Origin: an uncultured Bacillaceae bacterium
GTDB taxonomy: Bacteria; Bacillota; Bacilli; Bacillales; Amphibacillaceae
Reading direction: 5' to 3'
Assembly (NCBI GenBank): GCA_945639745.1
Contig: CALZEK010000034.1
Span: 1 to 9,961, forward strand
DNA length: 9,961 bases
Part shown: positions 1 through 7,203 of the stretch, one piece after another
Numbering within the stretch: the first letter of the stretch is position 1
Layout of the letters: each line of letters opens with the position of its first letter
Notes under the pieces: generated by a model
What the model was told of the DNA's origin: nothing
The model's database searches: none
What the model saw: only the letters and a program-made list of their open reading frames with translations
Program-made: the position numbers and the translations under genes

Positions 1-54
1 CCCACGACCTTTCGGGTATGAACCGAACGCTCTAGCCAGCTGAGCTACACCGCC
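1..54 (-). tRNA. tRNA-Met (CAU anticodon), 5' part only; 3' part lies beyond the left edge
   Basis: Read on the minus strand the gene begins GGCGGTG (acceptor strand), followed by a GCTC/GAGC D-stem and an anticodon stem TTCGG/CCGAA enclosing the loop TTCATAC. The anticodon is CAT (ATG at 18-20 on the plus strand). The variable loop AGGTC and the start of the T-stem are present; the T-loop and acceptor 3' strand are cut off. The anticodon stem lacks the three G-C pairs next to the loop that mark initiator tRNA, and the acceptor GGCGGTG matches my memory of Bacillales elongator tRNA-Met. A tRNA-Ile2, which shares the CAU anticodon and is the TilS substrate, is less likely but cannot be fully excluded from a partial gene. 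Confidence 0.93.
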
Positions 55-72
55 AGATGAATACAATTGATT

Positions 73-101
73 ATATTACATGAGAAGCTTATTTGAGTCA
101 A
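73..101 (-). promoter_or_regulatory. Probable promoter of the tRNA-Met gene
   Basis: On the minus strand a -35 element TTGACT (101 to 96) and a -10 element TAATAT (78 to 73) are separated by exactly 17 nt. They lie just upstream of the tRNA 5' end at 54, which would give a leader of about ten bases. An overlapping TATAAT (75 to 70) exists but at 20-nt spacing. This element diverges from the tilS promoter. Confidence 0.65.
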
Positions 102-144
102 ATAAAATGAATAGAGAAATTAATAATAAAATAAGTTTAAAAAT

Positions 145-173
145 TTAAGCTAATCAATTGTTAGTGATACAAT
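145..173 (+). promoter_or_regulatory. Probable promoter of tilS-hpt
   Basis: TACAAT (168-173) is preceded by TGA (165-167), making an extended -10 element. The -35 region at 145-150 (TTAAGC) is weak at 17-nt spacing, as is common when an extended -10 is present. It is the best candidate in the spacer between the divergent tRNA gene and tilS. The expected start point lies near 180, about 25 nt before the tilS start codon. Confidence 0.5.
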
Positions 174-193
174 AGTGAAGTAAAAAAATAATT

Positions 194-200
194 AGGGTGA
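194..200 (+). promoter_or_regulatory. Ribosome binding site that fixes the tilS start
   Basis: AGGGTGA lies 5-6 nt before ATG 206. The in-frame GTG at 197 sits inside this element and has no Shine-Dalgarno sequence of its own, so the ATG is the better start. Confidence 0.75.
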
Positions 201-205
201 ATTTT

Positions 206-1603
206 ATGGAACAAGAAGTTCTTTCATATATTAAAAGACATAAACTCATTAAAAGCCCTTCAATCGTTTTGGTAGGTGTCTCAGGTGGGCCTGATTCAAT
301 GGCATTACTTCATTTTTTAAATCAATATCGAGATCAATTAGGGATTGAGCTGGTTGTTATTTCTGTCAATCATCAATTACGTGGAGAAGCATCTGAAGCT
401 GATATTGAATATGTAAAACTAATGTGTCAAACGTGGTTGATTCCTTTTATCCAAAAAAATGTAGATGTTAAATCTTATGTTCAAAAAAATAAAACCAGTC
501 AACAAATGGCTTCTCGTGAAGCGCGTTACGATGTTTATAAAAAAACACTCAAAGAAACAGGCGCGGATTATTTAGCTTTAGGGCATCATGCTGATGATCA
601 AATTGAGACGATGTTAATGGCGTTAACAAAAGTAACACGTCCAGAAATCTTATCAGGAATACCTATTACTCGAAACATAAATGGTAGTCAGATAATTAGG
701 CCTTTTTTAAGTGTCAATAAAGAAATGATAGAATCATACTGTCAATTACATGACATTAAACCTCGTTATGATGCTTCAAATGAAGATACTGACTATGAAC
801 GTAACTATTTTCGTCAAAGAGTTATGCCTCTTTTACAAGAACGAAATCCTAACTTATATCAAACTGCCCAAATTATGAGTGAAAAGCTACAAGAAGATAA
901 TCAATATTTAGAAGAAGAAGCACGACTTATCTTTAAGACAATGCTTAGTAAGCAAAATAAAGAGCAGAGTATGACTTTTAATAAAAATGAATTAAGAAAA
1001 ATAGTGAAACCTTTACAAAGACGAGTATATAAACTAACATTAGATTATCTTTATGCAAAAAAGAAACAGGAATTGTCCTATGAGCATGAAGAGATTTTCA
1101 TGCGCTTAGTTAATGAAGAAGTAATAAATCAGATTTTGGATTTTCCCTTAGGTCTTAAATTAGAGAAATCATATGAAAATATTCATTTTTATTTTGAAGA
1201 AGTAGTGAATAAAGAAGAATTCTGGCCGATTATGCTAGAAGTTGGTAGAACTGTTCAATTAAATAACCACCAAGCACTATCTTGCGAATTAATAGAAAAT
1301 GGTATTGATATTGAGACTGATAACCCAAATGTTTATTATGTCGAGCAAGAGAGTGTAAAGCAACCTCTTTTTATTAGAAAAAGAAAACCAGGTGATCGAA
1401 TTACTTGGAAAGGATTACCAGGTAGTAAAAAGGTAAAAGATGTTTTGATAGATAAAAAAATCCCAAGAGTAGAACGTGACAAACTACTTATAGTAACGGA
1501 TAATAAAAATGAAGTACTTTGGCTTATTGGACTGGTAAAAGGCTTGCCTAAGAAAAAATTAGGGAAACCTCCATATCTTAAACTAGAGTATATAGAAACA
1601 TAA
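206..1603 (+). CDS. tilS: tRNA(Ile)-lysidine synthase TilS
   Basis: TilS is a cytoplasmic ATP-dependent enzyme that joins lysine to C34 of tRNA-Ile2 (CAU). This converts the tRNA from reading AUG as Met to reading AUA as Ile, and the enzyme is essential in most bacteria. The 465-residue product has the N-type ATP pyrophosphatase loop SGGPDS (26-31), VNHQLRGE (about 54-61), HHADDQIET (127-135) and the ERNYFRQR segment (about 198-205). A C-terminal TilS domain (about 365-460) contains RKRKPGDR and KKVKDVLIDKKIPR. The length agrees with Bacillales TilS, which is longer than the E. coli enzyme. I chose ATG 206 because AGGGTGA precedes it; a GTG nine bases upstream would add three residues. The segment after HHADDQIET is atypical (see findings). 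It is the first gene of a probable tilS-hpt transcript, with hpt 15 nt downstream. Confidence 0.97.
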   Translation: MEQEVLSYIKRHKLIKSPSIVLVGVSGGPDSMALLHFLNQYRDQLGIELVVISVNHQLRGEASEADIEYVKLMCQTWLIPFIQKNVDVKSYVQKNKTSQQMASREARYDVYKKTLKETGADYLALGHHADDQIETMLMALTKVTRPEILSGIPITRNINGSQIIRPFLSVNKEMIESYCQLHDIKPRYDASNEDTDYERNYFRQRVMPLLQERNPNLYQTAQIMSEKLQEDNQYLEEEARLIFKTMLSKQNKEQSMTFNKNELRKIVKPLQRRVYKLTLDYLYAKKKQELSYEHEEIFMRLVNEEVINQILDFPLGLKLEKSYENIHFYFEEVVNKEEFWPIMLEVGRTVQLNNHQALSCELIENGIDIETDNPNVYYVEQESVKQPLFIRKRKPGDRITWKGLPGSKKVKDVLIDKKIPRVERDKLLIVTDNKNEVLWLIGLVKGLPKKKLGKPPYLKLEYIET

Positions 1604-1618
1604 ATTAGGAGGATATTT

Positions 1619-2170
1619 ATGAAAAATGATATCGAGTATACACTTTATACTGAGCAGGATATTGCAAATGTATGTAAAAAAATAGGTAAACAATTAACTG
1701 AAGAATATGAAGGTAAATTTCCACTAGTCGTAGGTGTATTAAAAGGTGCTATGCCGTTTATGTCAGATTTAATTAAGCAGATAGATACACATTTAGAACT
1801 AGATTTTATGGATGTATCTAGTTATGGGAGTGGCACAAGATCTTCTGGAGAAGTTAAAATCGTAAAAGATTTAGATGCTCAAGTTGAAGGTCGTGACTTA
1901 TTAATTATAGAAGATATAATTGATAGTGGACTTACATTAAGTTACTTAGTGGATTTATTCAAGTACAGAAAAGCAAAATCAGTAAAGATAGTAACTCTCT
2001 TGGATAAGCCAGATAATCGTTCAGCAAAAATAAAGGCAGATATCATCGGTTTTGAAGTACCTAATAAATTTGTAGTTGGCTATGGTTTAGATTATAATCA
2101 AAAGTATCGTAACTTACCTTATATTGGTGTTTTAAAACCTGAAATTTACGAAAAGTCAGAAGAAAAATAA
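1619..2170 (+). CDS. hpt: Hypoxanthine-guanine phosphoribosyltransferase
   Basis: This cytoplasmic purine-salvage enzyme transfers the phosphoribosyl group of PRPP to hypoxanthine or guanine, giving IMP or GMP. The 183-residue protein has the family's usual length. It carries the VLKGA phosphate-binding segment (40-44), the flexible-loop SYGSGT (68-73), the PRPP signature [12 protein letters not shown] (96-107) with the acidic pair E98-D99, and a base-binding and C-terminal region around [10 protein letters not shown] (151-160). The ATG is preceded by a strong AGGAGGA (1607-1613). It follows tilS by 15 nt and no promoter is visible between them, so the two are probably cotranscribed. The tilS-hpt-ftsH order is conserved across Bacilli. 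No intrinsic terminator is visible after the stop, so some transcripts may continue into ftsH. Confidence 0.98.
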   Translation: MKNDIEYTLYTEQDIANVCKKIGKQLTEEYEGKFPLVVGVLKGAMPFMSDLIKQIDTHLELDFMDVSSYGSGTRSSGEVKIVKDLDAQVEGRDLLIIEDIIDSGLTLSYLVDLFKYRKAKSVKIVTLLDKPDNRSAKIKADIIGFEVPNKFVVGYGLDYNQKYRNLPYIGVLKPEIYEKSEEK

Positions 2171-2227
2171 ATACGCTTTGAAATTAAGTAAAGAGTTAGT
2201 AATAGTTCTTAATAAGATGTAAATAAC

Positions 2228-2256
2228 TATCCAAAAAGAATTTGATATGATAATAT
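2228..2256 (+). promoter_or_regulatory. Candidate extended -10 promoter of ftsH
   Basis: TATG (2246-2249), one base, then TAATAT (2251-2256) form an extended -10 element. The -35 region at 17-nt spacing, TATCCA (2228-2233), is weak. Transcription would start near 2263, leaving a 5' leader of about 30 nt. A second, weaker candidate in the same spacer is TTGAAA (2178-2183) with TAATAG (2200-2205) at 16-nt spacing. Confidence 0.5.
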
Positions 2257-2293
2257 GTACTATAGTTTTTCCCAATATGGGAGGAGGTAAAGG

Positions 2294-4309
2294 ATGAAAC
2301 GTTTAAATCGTGGAGTAGCGTTATACGTAATAATAATATTAGGTGTTATTTTTACTATTACAATGTTAATGAATAGTAATGAACAACCGAAGGAATTTGA
2401 TTTAAAAGAATTTACACAAGCATTAGAAGCAGGCGAAATCAACGAAATGACGATGCAGCCAAAGAATAAAATAATGCGTATTACAGGTGAGTTAGAAAAG
2501 GATAAGCGTCCATTTATTACTCAAATACCTGATAATAATGATATTGTAGCAAAAGTGTCAAATGCTGCAGAAGAACAAGGAATTATTAAATTTGCTGAAG
2601 AAGAGCAACCAAGCGCTTTAGTTAGTATGCTAACAGTTGCTGTTCCATTTATCTTAATCGGTTTAATTTTCTTCATTATCTTTACACGCGCACAAGGTGG
2701 CGGTGGAGGCGGCGGAGGCCGGATGATGAACTTCGGTAAGAGTAAAGCAAAACTTTCTTCACCAACAGAAGCGAAAGTTCGTTTTACAGATGTTGCTGGA
2801 GCAGATGAAGAAAAACAAGAACTAGAAGAAGTAGTGGAATTTCTAAAAGATCCACGTAAGTTCCAAGCATTAGGTGCACGTATTCCTAAAGGTGTTCTTT
2901 TAGTAGGTCCACCTGGTACGGGTAAAACATTAATTGCACGTGCAGTTGCGGGTGAAGCTGGAACACCATTCTTCTCAATCAGTGGTTCTGATTTTGTTGA
3001 AATGTTTGTCGGTGTTGGTGCATCACGTGTTCGTGATTTGTTCGAAAACGCAAAGAAAAACTCCCCATGTATCGTCTTTATTGATGAAATTGATGCTGTA
3101 GGTCGCCAACGTGGTGCTGGCGTAGGTGGAGGAAATGATGAGCGTGAACAAACTTTAAACCAGCTCTTAGTTGAAATGGATGGATTTGATGAAAACGAAA
3201 ATGTCATCATTATTGCTGCAACAAACCGTCCAGATGTTTTAGATCCAGCGTTATTACGTCCTGGTCGTTTTGATAGACAAATACCAGTAAATAATCCAGA
3301 TGTTAATGGAAGACAACAAATACTTAAAGTTCATGCGCGTAATAAGCCATTATTACCAGATGTTGACTTAAAGCTTATTGCAATGAGAACACCAGGCTTT
3401 TCAGGTGCTGATTTAGAAAACTTACTAAATGAAGCGGCAATCGTAGCAGCAAGATTCAATAAAAAAGGTATCTCAATGGCAGAAATAGATGAAGCAATTG
3501 ATCGTGTGATTGCGGGACCTGCTAAACGCAGCCGTGTTGTATCTGAAAAAGAAAGACAAATTGTTGCACATCATGAAAGTGGACATACAGTTATTGGTAT
3601 GGTCTTAGATGATGCTGATACTGTTCATAAAGTAACAATTGTTCCTCGTGGACAAGCAGGCGGTTACGCAGTTATGTTACCTAAAGAAGATCGCTTTATT
3701 AATACAAAGCCAGAATTACTTGATAAAATTACAGGTTTACTTGGTGGCCGTGTTGCTGAAGAAATTATTTTTGGTAAAGATAATGTCAGTACTGGTGCTT
3801 CAAATGACTTCCAACGTGCAACAGCAATTGCGAATAAAATGATTACAGAATTTGGTATGAGTGAAAAAATTGGTGCAACGCAATTTACATCAGGAGGCGA
3901 TCAAGTCTTCTTAGGCCGTGATATACAAAATGATTCGGGTTATAGTGATGCAATTGCACATCAAATCGATATAGAAACACAGAAGTTTATTAATTTCTGT
4001 TACGATCGCGCAAAGCAAATATTAACTGAACACAAAGAACAACTTGTCACTATTGCAAATAAATTATTAGAGGTAGAAACATTAGACGCTGAACAAATAA
4101 AGTCATTATTTGATCATGGTGTTATGCCGGAACCAGCTATTGAACCAGATGAAGTTAATGATGCTTCTGAATCAAATGACGCTTCTACAGAAGTGGAAAT
4201 GACTGAAGACATTAAATCAGAGGAATCAAATAGTGAAGAAGAAGTAACTGAAACAACTGAAGAATCAAAAACAGATCTTAATGAAGAATCGGAGAAAAAA
4301 GACTCATAA
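2294..4309 (+). CDS. ftsH: ATP-dependent zinc metalloprotease FtsH
   Basis: FtsH is a membrane-anchored hexameric AAA+ protease that extracts and degrades misfolded membrane proteins and some regulators. The 671-residue protein has a first membrane segment (about 7-26), an extracytoplasmic domain, and a second membrane segment (about 108-131). Next come a run of eight glycines (135-142), Walker A GPPGTGKT (205-212), the pore loop MFVGVG (237-242), Walker B VFIDEID (261-267) and the second region of homology ending LLRPGRFDR, with arginine fingers R322 and R325. The zinc site is HESGH (427-431) with the probable third ligand D505. The last 60 residues form a low-complexity acidic tail rich in Glu, Asp, Ser and Thr. 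The start ATG follows GGGAGGAGG (2279-2287). Upstream is a probable own promoter and downstream a strong terminator, so it can be transcribed alone or by read-through from hpt. Confidence 0.99.
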   Translation: MKRLNRGVALYVIIILGVIFTITMLMNSNEQPKEFDLKEFTQALEAGEINEMTMQPKNKIMRITGELEKDKRPFITQIPDNNDIVAKVSNAAEEQGIIKFAEEEQPSALVSMLTVAVPFILIGLIFFIIFTRAQGGGGGGGGRMMNFGKSKAKLSSPTEAKVRFTDVAGADEEKQELEEVVEFLKDPRKFQALGARIPKGVLLVGPPGTGKTLIARAVAGEAGTPFFSISGSDFVEMFVGVGASRVRDLFENAKKNSPCIVFIDEIDAVGRQRGAGVGGGNDEREQTLNQLLVEMDGFDENENVIIIAATNRPDVLDPALLRPGRFDRQIPVNNPDVNGRQQILKVHARNKPLLPDVDLKLIAMRTPGFSGADLENLLNEAAIVAARFNKKGISMAEIDEAIDRVIAGPAKRSRVVSEKERQIVAHHESGHTVIGMVLDDADTVHKVTIVPRGQAGGYAVMLPKEDRFINTKPELLDKITGLLGGRVAEEIIFGKDNVSTGASNDFQRATAIANKMITEFGMSEKIGATQFTSGGDQVFLGRDIQNDSGYSDAIAHQIDIETQKFINFCYDRAKQILTEHKEQLVTIANKLLEVETLDAEQIKSLFDHGVMPEPAIEPDEVNDASESNDASTEVEMTEDIKSEESNSEEEVTETTEESKTDLNEESEKKDS

Positions 4310-4315
4310 AAAACT

Positions 4316-4353
4316 AAAGAACCTTTCTTGTTATTAAAGAAAGGTTCTTTTTT
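4316..4353 (+). terminator. Intrinsic terminator of ftsH
   Basis: A perfect 14-bp stem (4316-4329 pairing with 4337-4350) closes a 7-nt loop and runs into a T-tract (4348-4353). It starts seven bases after the ftsH stop codon. An A-run on the left side could allow weak function on the other strand, but no opposing gene is present. Confidence 0.92.
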
Positions 4354-4369
4354 ATTCTTTATAATAAGC

Positions 4370-4389
4370 TTATGTTATATTAAACATAA
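4370..4389. repeat. Inverted repeat overlapping the coaX promoter
   Basis: TTATGTT (4370-4376) and AACATAA (4383-4389) are perfect 7-base inverted arms around a 6-base centre. The dyad covers the proposed -10 element and start region of coaX, a typical place for a repressor operator. It has no T-tract and few G-C pairs, so it is not a terminator. No regulator is identified. Confidence 0.5.
4371..4381 (+). promoter_or_regulatory. Candidate extended -10 promoter of coaX-hslO
   Basis: TATG (4371-4374), one base, then TATATT (4376-4381) make an extended -10 element about 35 nt before the coaX start codon. No good -35 hexamer is present at 16-18 nt; that region overlaps the T-tract of the ftsH terminator. 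Because the terminator isolates coaX from ftsH, a promoter is expected here. Confidence 0.55.
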
Positions 4390-4416
4390 CTTTAAGAGGT
4401 AAGGGGAGTAAAAGTA

Positions 4417-5202
4417 ATGATTTTAGTTCTAGATATCGGTAATACTAATACAGTATTAGGAGTTTTTGATCACGATGAATTAAGACATGAATGGAGAATT
4501 AAGACAGATAGGCATAAAACAGAAGATGAATTTGCAATTTTAATGAAGTCCTTGTTTGATTTTAAAGGTATTAAATTTTCAGAAATTGATGGTATCATTA
4601 TTTCTTCTGTTGTACCTCCGATTATGAGAGCACTTGAAAGAATGTGTGTAAATTATTTTCATAAAAAACCACTTGTAGTTGGCGATAATAATGTAGATTT
4701 AAAATTAGACATGAAATATCCTTACCCGAAAGAAGTGGGTGCTGACCGAATAGTGAATGCGATTGGCGCAATTGATATTTATGGTGAACCGCTGATAATC
4801 ATTGATTTTGGTACAGCAACAACTTATTGCTATATCGATGAAGAACAAAGTTATTGTGGAGGGATTATTTCACCAGGTCTCAAAATATCAATGGATGCAT
4901 TATATGAAAGAGCTTCTAAATTGCCGAAAATACAAATCGAAGAACCAGAAAGTGTTATTGGTAAGTCAACAGTGGGAGCAATGCAATCAGGAGTGTATTA
5001 TGGTTATATTAGTCAAGTTGATGGAATTGTAAGACGAATTAAAGCAGAAAATAATCCTAAAGCAAAAGTAATTGTAACAGGCGGTTATGCATCACTTATC
5101 GCACAAGGTTCAGAAACGATTGATTATGTTGAACCACATTTAACACTTAGAGGATTATATTTAATATATCAAAATAATATTGAAAAGAAAGAAGGAAAAT
5201 AA
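4417..5202 (+). CDS. coaX: Type III pantothenate kinase
   Basis: CoaX phosphorylates pantothenate to 4'-phosphopantothenate, the first step of coenzyme A synthesis. Type III enzymes belong to the ASKHA fold and, from family knowledge, need a monovalent cation and resist feedback by CoA. The 261-residue protein has the N-terminal phosphate loop DIGNTNT (6-12), the GADR motif (108-111) with the probable catalytic base D110, the second phosphate motif DFGTATT (130-136), GGIISPG (148-154) and TGGYA (221-225). The length is typical. ATG 4417 follows GGGGAG (4403-4408). hslO begins one base after the stop, so the two are very likely cotranscribed and coupled. The gene is standard at this spot in Bacillus and Listeria, while Staphylococcus normally has an unrelated type II enzyme. 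Confidence 0.97.
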   Translation: MILVLDIGNTNTVLGVFDHDELRHEWRIKTDRHKTEDEFAILMKSLFDFKGIKFSEIDGIIISSVVPPIMRALERMCVNYFHKKPLVVGDNNVDLKLDMKYPYPKEVGADRIVNAIGAIDIYGEPLIIIDFGTATTYCYIDEEQSYCGGIISPGLKISMDALYERASKLPKIQIEEPESVIGKSTVGAMQSGVYYGYISQVDGIVRRIKAENNPKAKVIVTGGYASLIAQGSETIDYVEPHLTLRGLYLIYQNNIEKKEGK

Positions 5203-5203
5203 A

Positions 5204-6073
5204 ATGATGGATTATTTAGTTAAAGCAACTCTTTATGATGGAATGGTTAGAGCTTATGCTGCTGTTTCAACACATTCAATAGAAGAAGCTCGTAAAAGAC
5301 AAGATTCTTGGGCAACAACAACAGCGGCATTAGGTAGAACAATGACGAGTACGGTTTTAATGGGTGCGATGTTAAAAGGGGAAAACAAATTAACAGTAAA
5401 AGTTGAAGGAAATGGTCCAATTGGACAAATTGTAACAGACGCTAATGCTAAAGGAGAAGTGCGCGGATATGTTAGCAATCCCCACGTTGATTTTGAATTA
5501 AATGAAAAAGGAAAATTAGATGTTAAGCGAGCAGTTGGAACAGAGGGAAGTTTAAGTGTTGTTAAAGATTTAGGGTTAAAAGATTATTTTACGGGATCAG
5601 TACCTTTAGTTTCAGGTGAAATAAGTGAAGATTTTACTTATTATTTTGCATTATCAGAACAAACACCTTCTGCAGTTGGCACGGGCGTATTAATTAATCC
5701 TGATCATTCAGTCTTAGCTGCTGGTGGATTCATAGTTCAACTAATGCCGGGAGCGACCGAGGAAATGATTGATCAACTAGAAAAAGACATTAATGATTTT
5801 CCGGCAGTTTCTAGTTTAATTGAAGAAGGAAAATCACCAGAAGAAATATTACAAATTTTGTTTAAAGGTGAGAAAATAAATTATCTTGAAACACTACCAA
5901 TTCAGTTTAGTTGTGAATGTTCAAAAGAAAGAATTGGAAGAGCAATTAAAGGACTAGGCGAAGCAGAGATTAAAGATATGATTGAAAAAGATAAAGGTGC
6001 AGAAGCAACTTGTCATTTTTGTAATGAAATTTATACATTCACTGAAGAAGATTTAGAAGAAATGATTAAATAA
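5204..6073 (+). CDS. hslO: Redox-regulated chaperone Hsp33
   Basis: Hsp33 is a cytoplasmic holdase chaperone kept inactive by a zinc ion bound to four cysteines; oxidation releases the zinc and activates it. The 289-residue protein keeps all four cysteines, CEC (C237, C239) and CHFC (C270, C273), in the C-terminal switch domain. The N-terminal domain shows typical segments such as GRTMTST (44-50), GEVRGYV (84-90) and [17 protein letters not shown] (143-159). I placed the start at ATG 5204, with ATG 5207 directly after it. The reading frame stays open to a TTG at 5180, but that would add a lysine-rich stretch inside coaX, and MMDYLVKA aligns with known Hsp33 N-termini. A GAAGGA at 5191-5196, within the end of coaX, serves as ribosome binding site. 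No terminator follows, so cysK may receive read-through. Confidence 0.97.
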   Translation: MMDYLVKATLYDGMVRAYAAVSTHSIEEARKRQDSWATTTAALGRTMTSTVLMGAMLKGENKLTVKVEGNGPIGQIVTDANAKGEVRGYVSNPHVDFELNEKGKLDVKRAVGTEGSLSVVKDLGLKDYFTGSVPLVSGEISEDFTYYFALSEQTPSAVGTGVLINPDHSVLAAGGFIVQLMPGATEEMIDQLEKDINDFPAVSSLIEEGKSPEEILQILFKGEKINYLETLPIQFSCECSKERIGRAIKGLGEAEIKDMIEKDKGAEATCHFCNEIYTFTEEDLEEMIK

Positions 6074-6078
6074 GAATA

Positions 6079-6107
6079 TTGACAAAAGAATAGATTGAAA
6101 GTAAGAT
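6079..6107 (+). promoter_or_regulatory. Promoter of cysK, with a small dyad at its start region
   Basis: A perfect -35 TTGACA (6079-6084) and a -10 TAAGAT (6102-6107) are separated by 17 nt. This is the best sigma-A-type match on the plus strand of the window. A short inverted repeat, GATTA-N4-TAATC (6105-6118), covers the end of the -10 and the expected start point near 6114 and might be an operator. In relatives cysK is controlled by the cysteine regulator CymR, but I cannot identify a CymR box by eye. Confidence 0.7.
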
Positions 6108-6153
6108 TAACACTAATCATACGAAAATACTGCGAATTAAAAGGAGATTAGCT

Positions 6154-7077
6154 ATGAAAATTGTTAATAATATTTCAGAATTAATTGGTGAAACCCCTAT
6201 TGTTAAATTGCATAATATTGGAACGGAAAACAGTGCAGAGATATATGTAAAATTAGAATATTTTAACCCGGGTAGTTCAGTAAAAGATCGGATTGCAAAT
6301 GCAATGATAGGTCAAGCAGAGATTGATGGTTTATTAAAGCCAGGTGGAACAATCATAGAACCAACAAGTGGTAATACAGGTATAGGTTTGGCTATGGTAG
6401 CAGCGGCTAAAGGTTATAAATTAATTGTTACGATGCCAGAAACGATGAGTAAGGAGCGTCGTAATTTATTAAGTGCATATGGTGCAGAAATTATTTTAAC
6501 TCCAGGAACAAAAGGTATGAAAGGTGCTATTGAAAAAGCAGAAGAATTAGTGGAAAAACATGGTTATTATATGCCCCAACAATTTAATAACGAAGCTAAT
6601 CCGCGTGTTCATGCAGCTTCAACAGGAAAAGAAATTATATCTCAAATGCCAGATGGTTTAGATGCTTTTGTATCAGGAATTGGGACAGGTGGTACAATAA
6701 CAGGTGTTGGTCGCGTCTTAAAAGAACATGATAGAAATATTAAAGTTTATGCAGTTGAACCAGAAGACTCACCAATTTTATCGGGTGGTTCACCAGGACC
6801 ACATAAAATACAAGGTATAGGAGCAGGATTTGTACCAAGTGTGTTAGATACGGAAATATATGATGAAGTCTTGAAAATAACAAATGAAGAAGCATTTAGT
6901 GCCGCACGTAATATTGCAAAAACTCAAGGAATTCTAGGTGGGATTTCATCAGGAGCAGCAATTTCAGCCGCGATAAAAATAGCAGCAAAATTAAATAAAG
7001 ACCAAAAAGTTTTAGCAATCTTACCAGATAATGGCGAGCGATATTTATCGACAGCTTTATATGAAGAGAGTGAATAA
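6154..7077 (+). CDS. cysK: Cysteine synthase A (O-acetylserine sulfhydrylase)
   Basis: CysK is a PLP-dependent cytoplasmic enzyme that makes cysteine from O-acetylserine and sulfide. The 307-residue protein has the usual length. It shows the PLP lysine K44 in NPGSSVKDR (38-46), the substrate loop TSGNTG (71-76), the PLP-phosphate loop GTGGT (177-181), [12 protein letters not shown] (217-228) and GISSGAA (263-269). The KIQGIGAGF stretch fits CysK better than CysM or cystathionine beta-synthase. ATG 6154 follows AAGGAG (6141-6146). The gene has its own strong promoter and a strong terminator, so it probably forms a single-gene unit, with possible read-through from hslO. The hslO-cysK order is conserved in Bacillales. 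Confidence 0.97.
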   Translation: MKIVNNISELIGETPIVKLHNIGTENSAEIYVKLEYFNPGSSVKDRIANAMIGQAEIDGLLKPGGTIIEPTSGNTGIGLAMVAAAKGYKLIVTMPETMSKERRNLLSAYGAEIILTPGTKGMKGAIEKAEELVEKHGYYMPQQFNNEANPRVHAASTGKEIISQMPDGLDAFVSGIGTGGTITGVGRVLKEHDRNIKVYAVEPEDSPILSGGSPGPHKIQGIGAGFVPSVLDTEIYDEVLKITNEEAFSAARNIAKTQGILGGISSGAAISAAIKIAAKLNKDQKVLAILPDNGERYLSTALYEESE

Positions 7078-7079
7078 AG

Positions 7080-7109
7080 AACAATGCCTAAATTTAGGCA
7101 TTGTTTTTT
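7080..7109 (+). terminator. Intrinsic terminator of cysK
   Basis: An 11-bp perfect stem (7080-7090 with 7095-7105) closes a 4-nt AATT loop and is followed by six T residues (7104-7109). It begins three bases after the cysK stop codon and separates cysK from the folate operon. Confidence 0.92.
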
Positions 7110-7110
7110 A

Positions 7111-7153
7111 TTGACCTATAAATAACACGTTTATGTTAGATTTATGTTAAAAT
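7111..7153 (+). promoter_or_regulatory. Promoter region of the folP-folB-folK operon with two extended -10 elements
   Basis: The 9-base sequence TTTATGTTA occurs at 7130-7138 and again at 7141-7149, eleven bases apart. Each copy supplies TATG plus one base before a -10-like hexamer: TAGATT (7137-7142) and TAAAAT (7148-7153). A TTGACC at 7111-7116, right after the cysK terminator, resembles a -35 but lies 20 nt from the first hexamer. I expect transcription to start near 7160, with the second -10 the better match to consensus. Confidence 0.5.
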
Positions 7154-7203
7154 TAAGAGAAGTAAGAAACAAGTAGCATATATATTAGAAAGAAGGCAAG
7201 TCT

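Noticed and set aside
197..205. GTG 197 as the tilS start
   Set aside because: The GTG falls within the AGGGTGA ribosome binding site of ATG 206 and has none of its own.
2521..3210. A 229-codon open frame on the minus strand within ftsH
   Set aside because: It lies wholly opposite the most conserved part of ftsH, has a Pro/Ser-rich composition that mirrors the codons of the sense gene, and shows no recognisable domain or good ribosome binding site.
3572..3586. HESGH in place of the common HEAGH in FtsH as a possible active-site defect
   Set aside because: Both histidines and the glutamate of HExxH are intact, and the middle positions vary among active FtsH proteins.
5180..5203. TTG 5180 as the hslO start
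   Set aside because: It would add MKRKKENK within coaX, has no upstream Shine-Dalgarno sequence, and known Hsp33 proteins begin near DYLVKA.
6896..7084. A 62-codon minus-strand frame over the cysK end
   Set aside because: It is antisense to the conserved C-terminus of cysK and includes part of its terminator; there is no convincing ribosome binding site.
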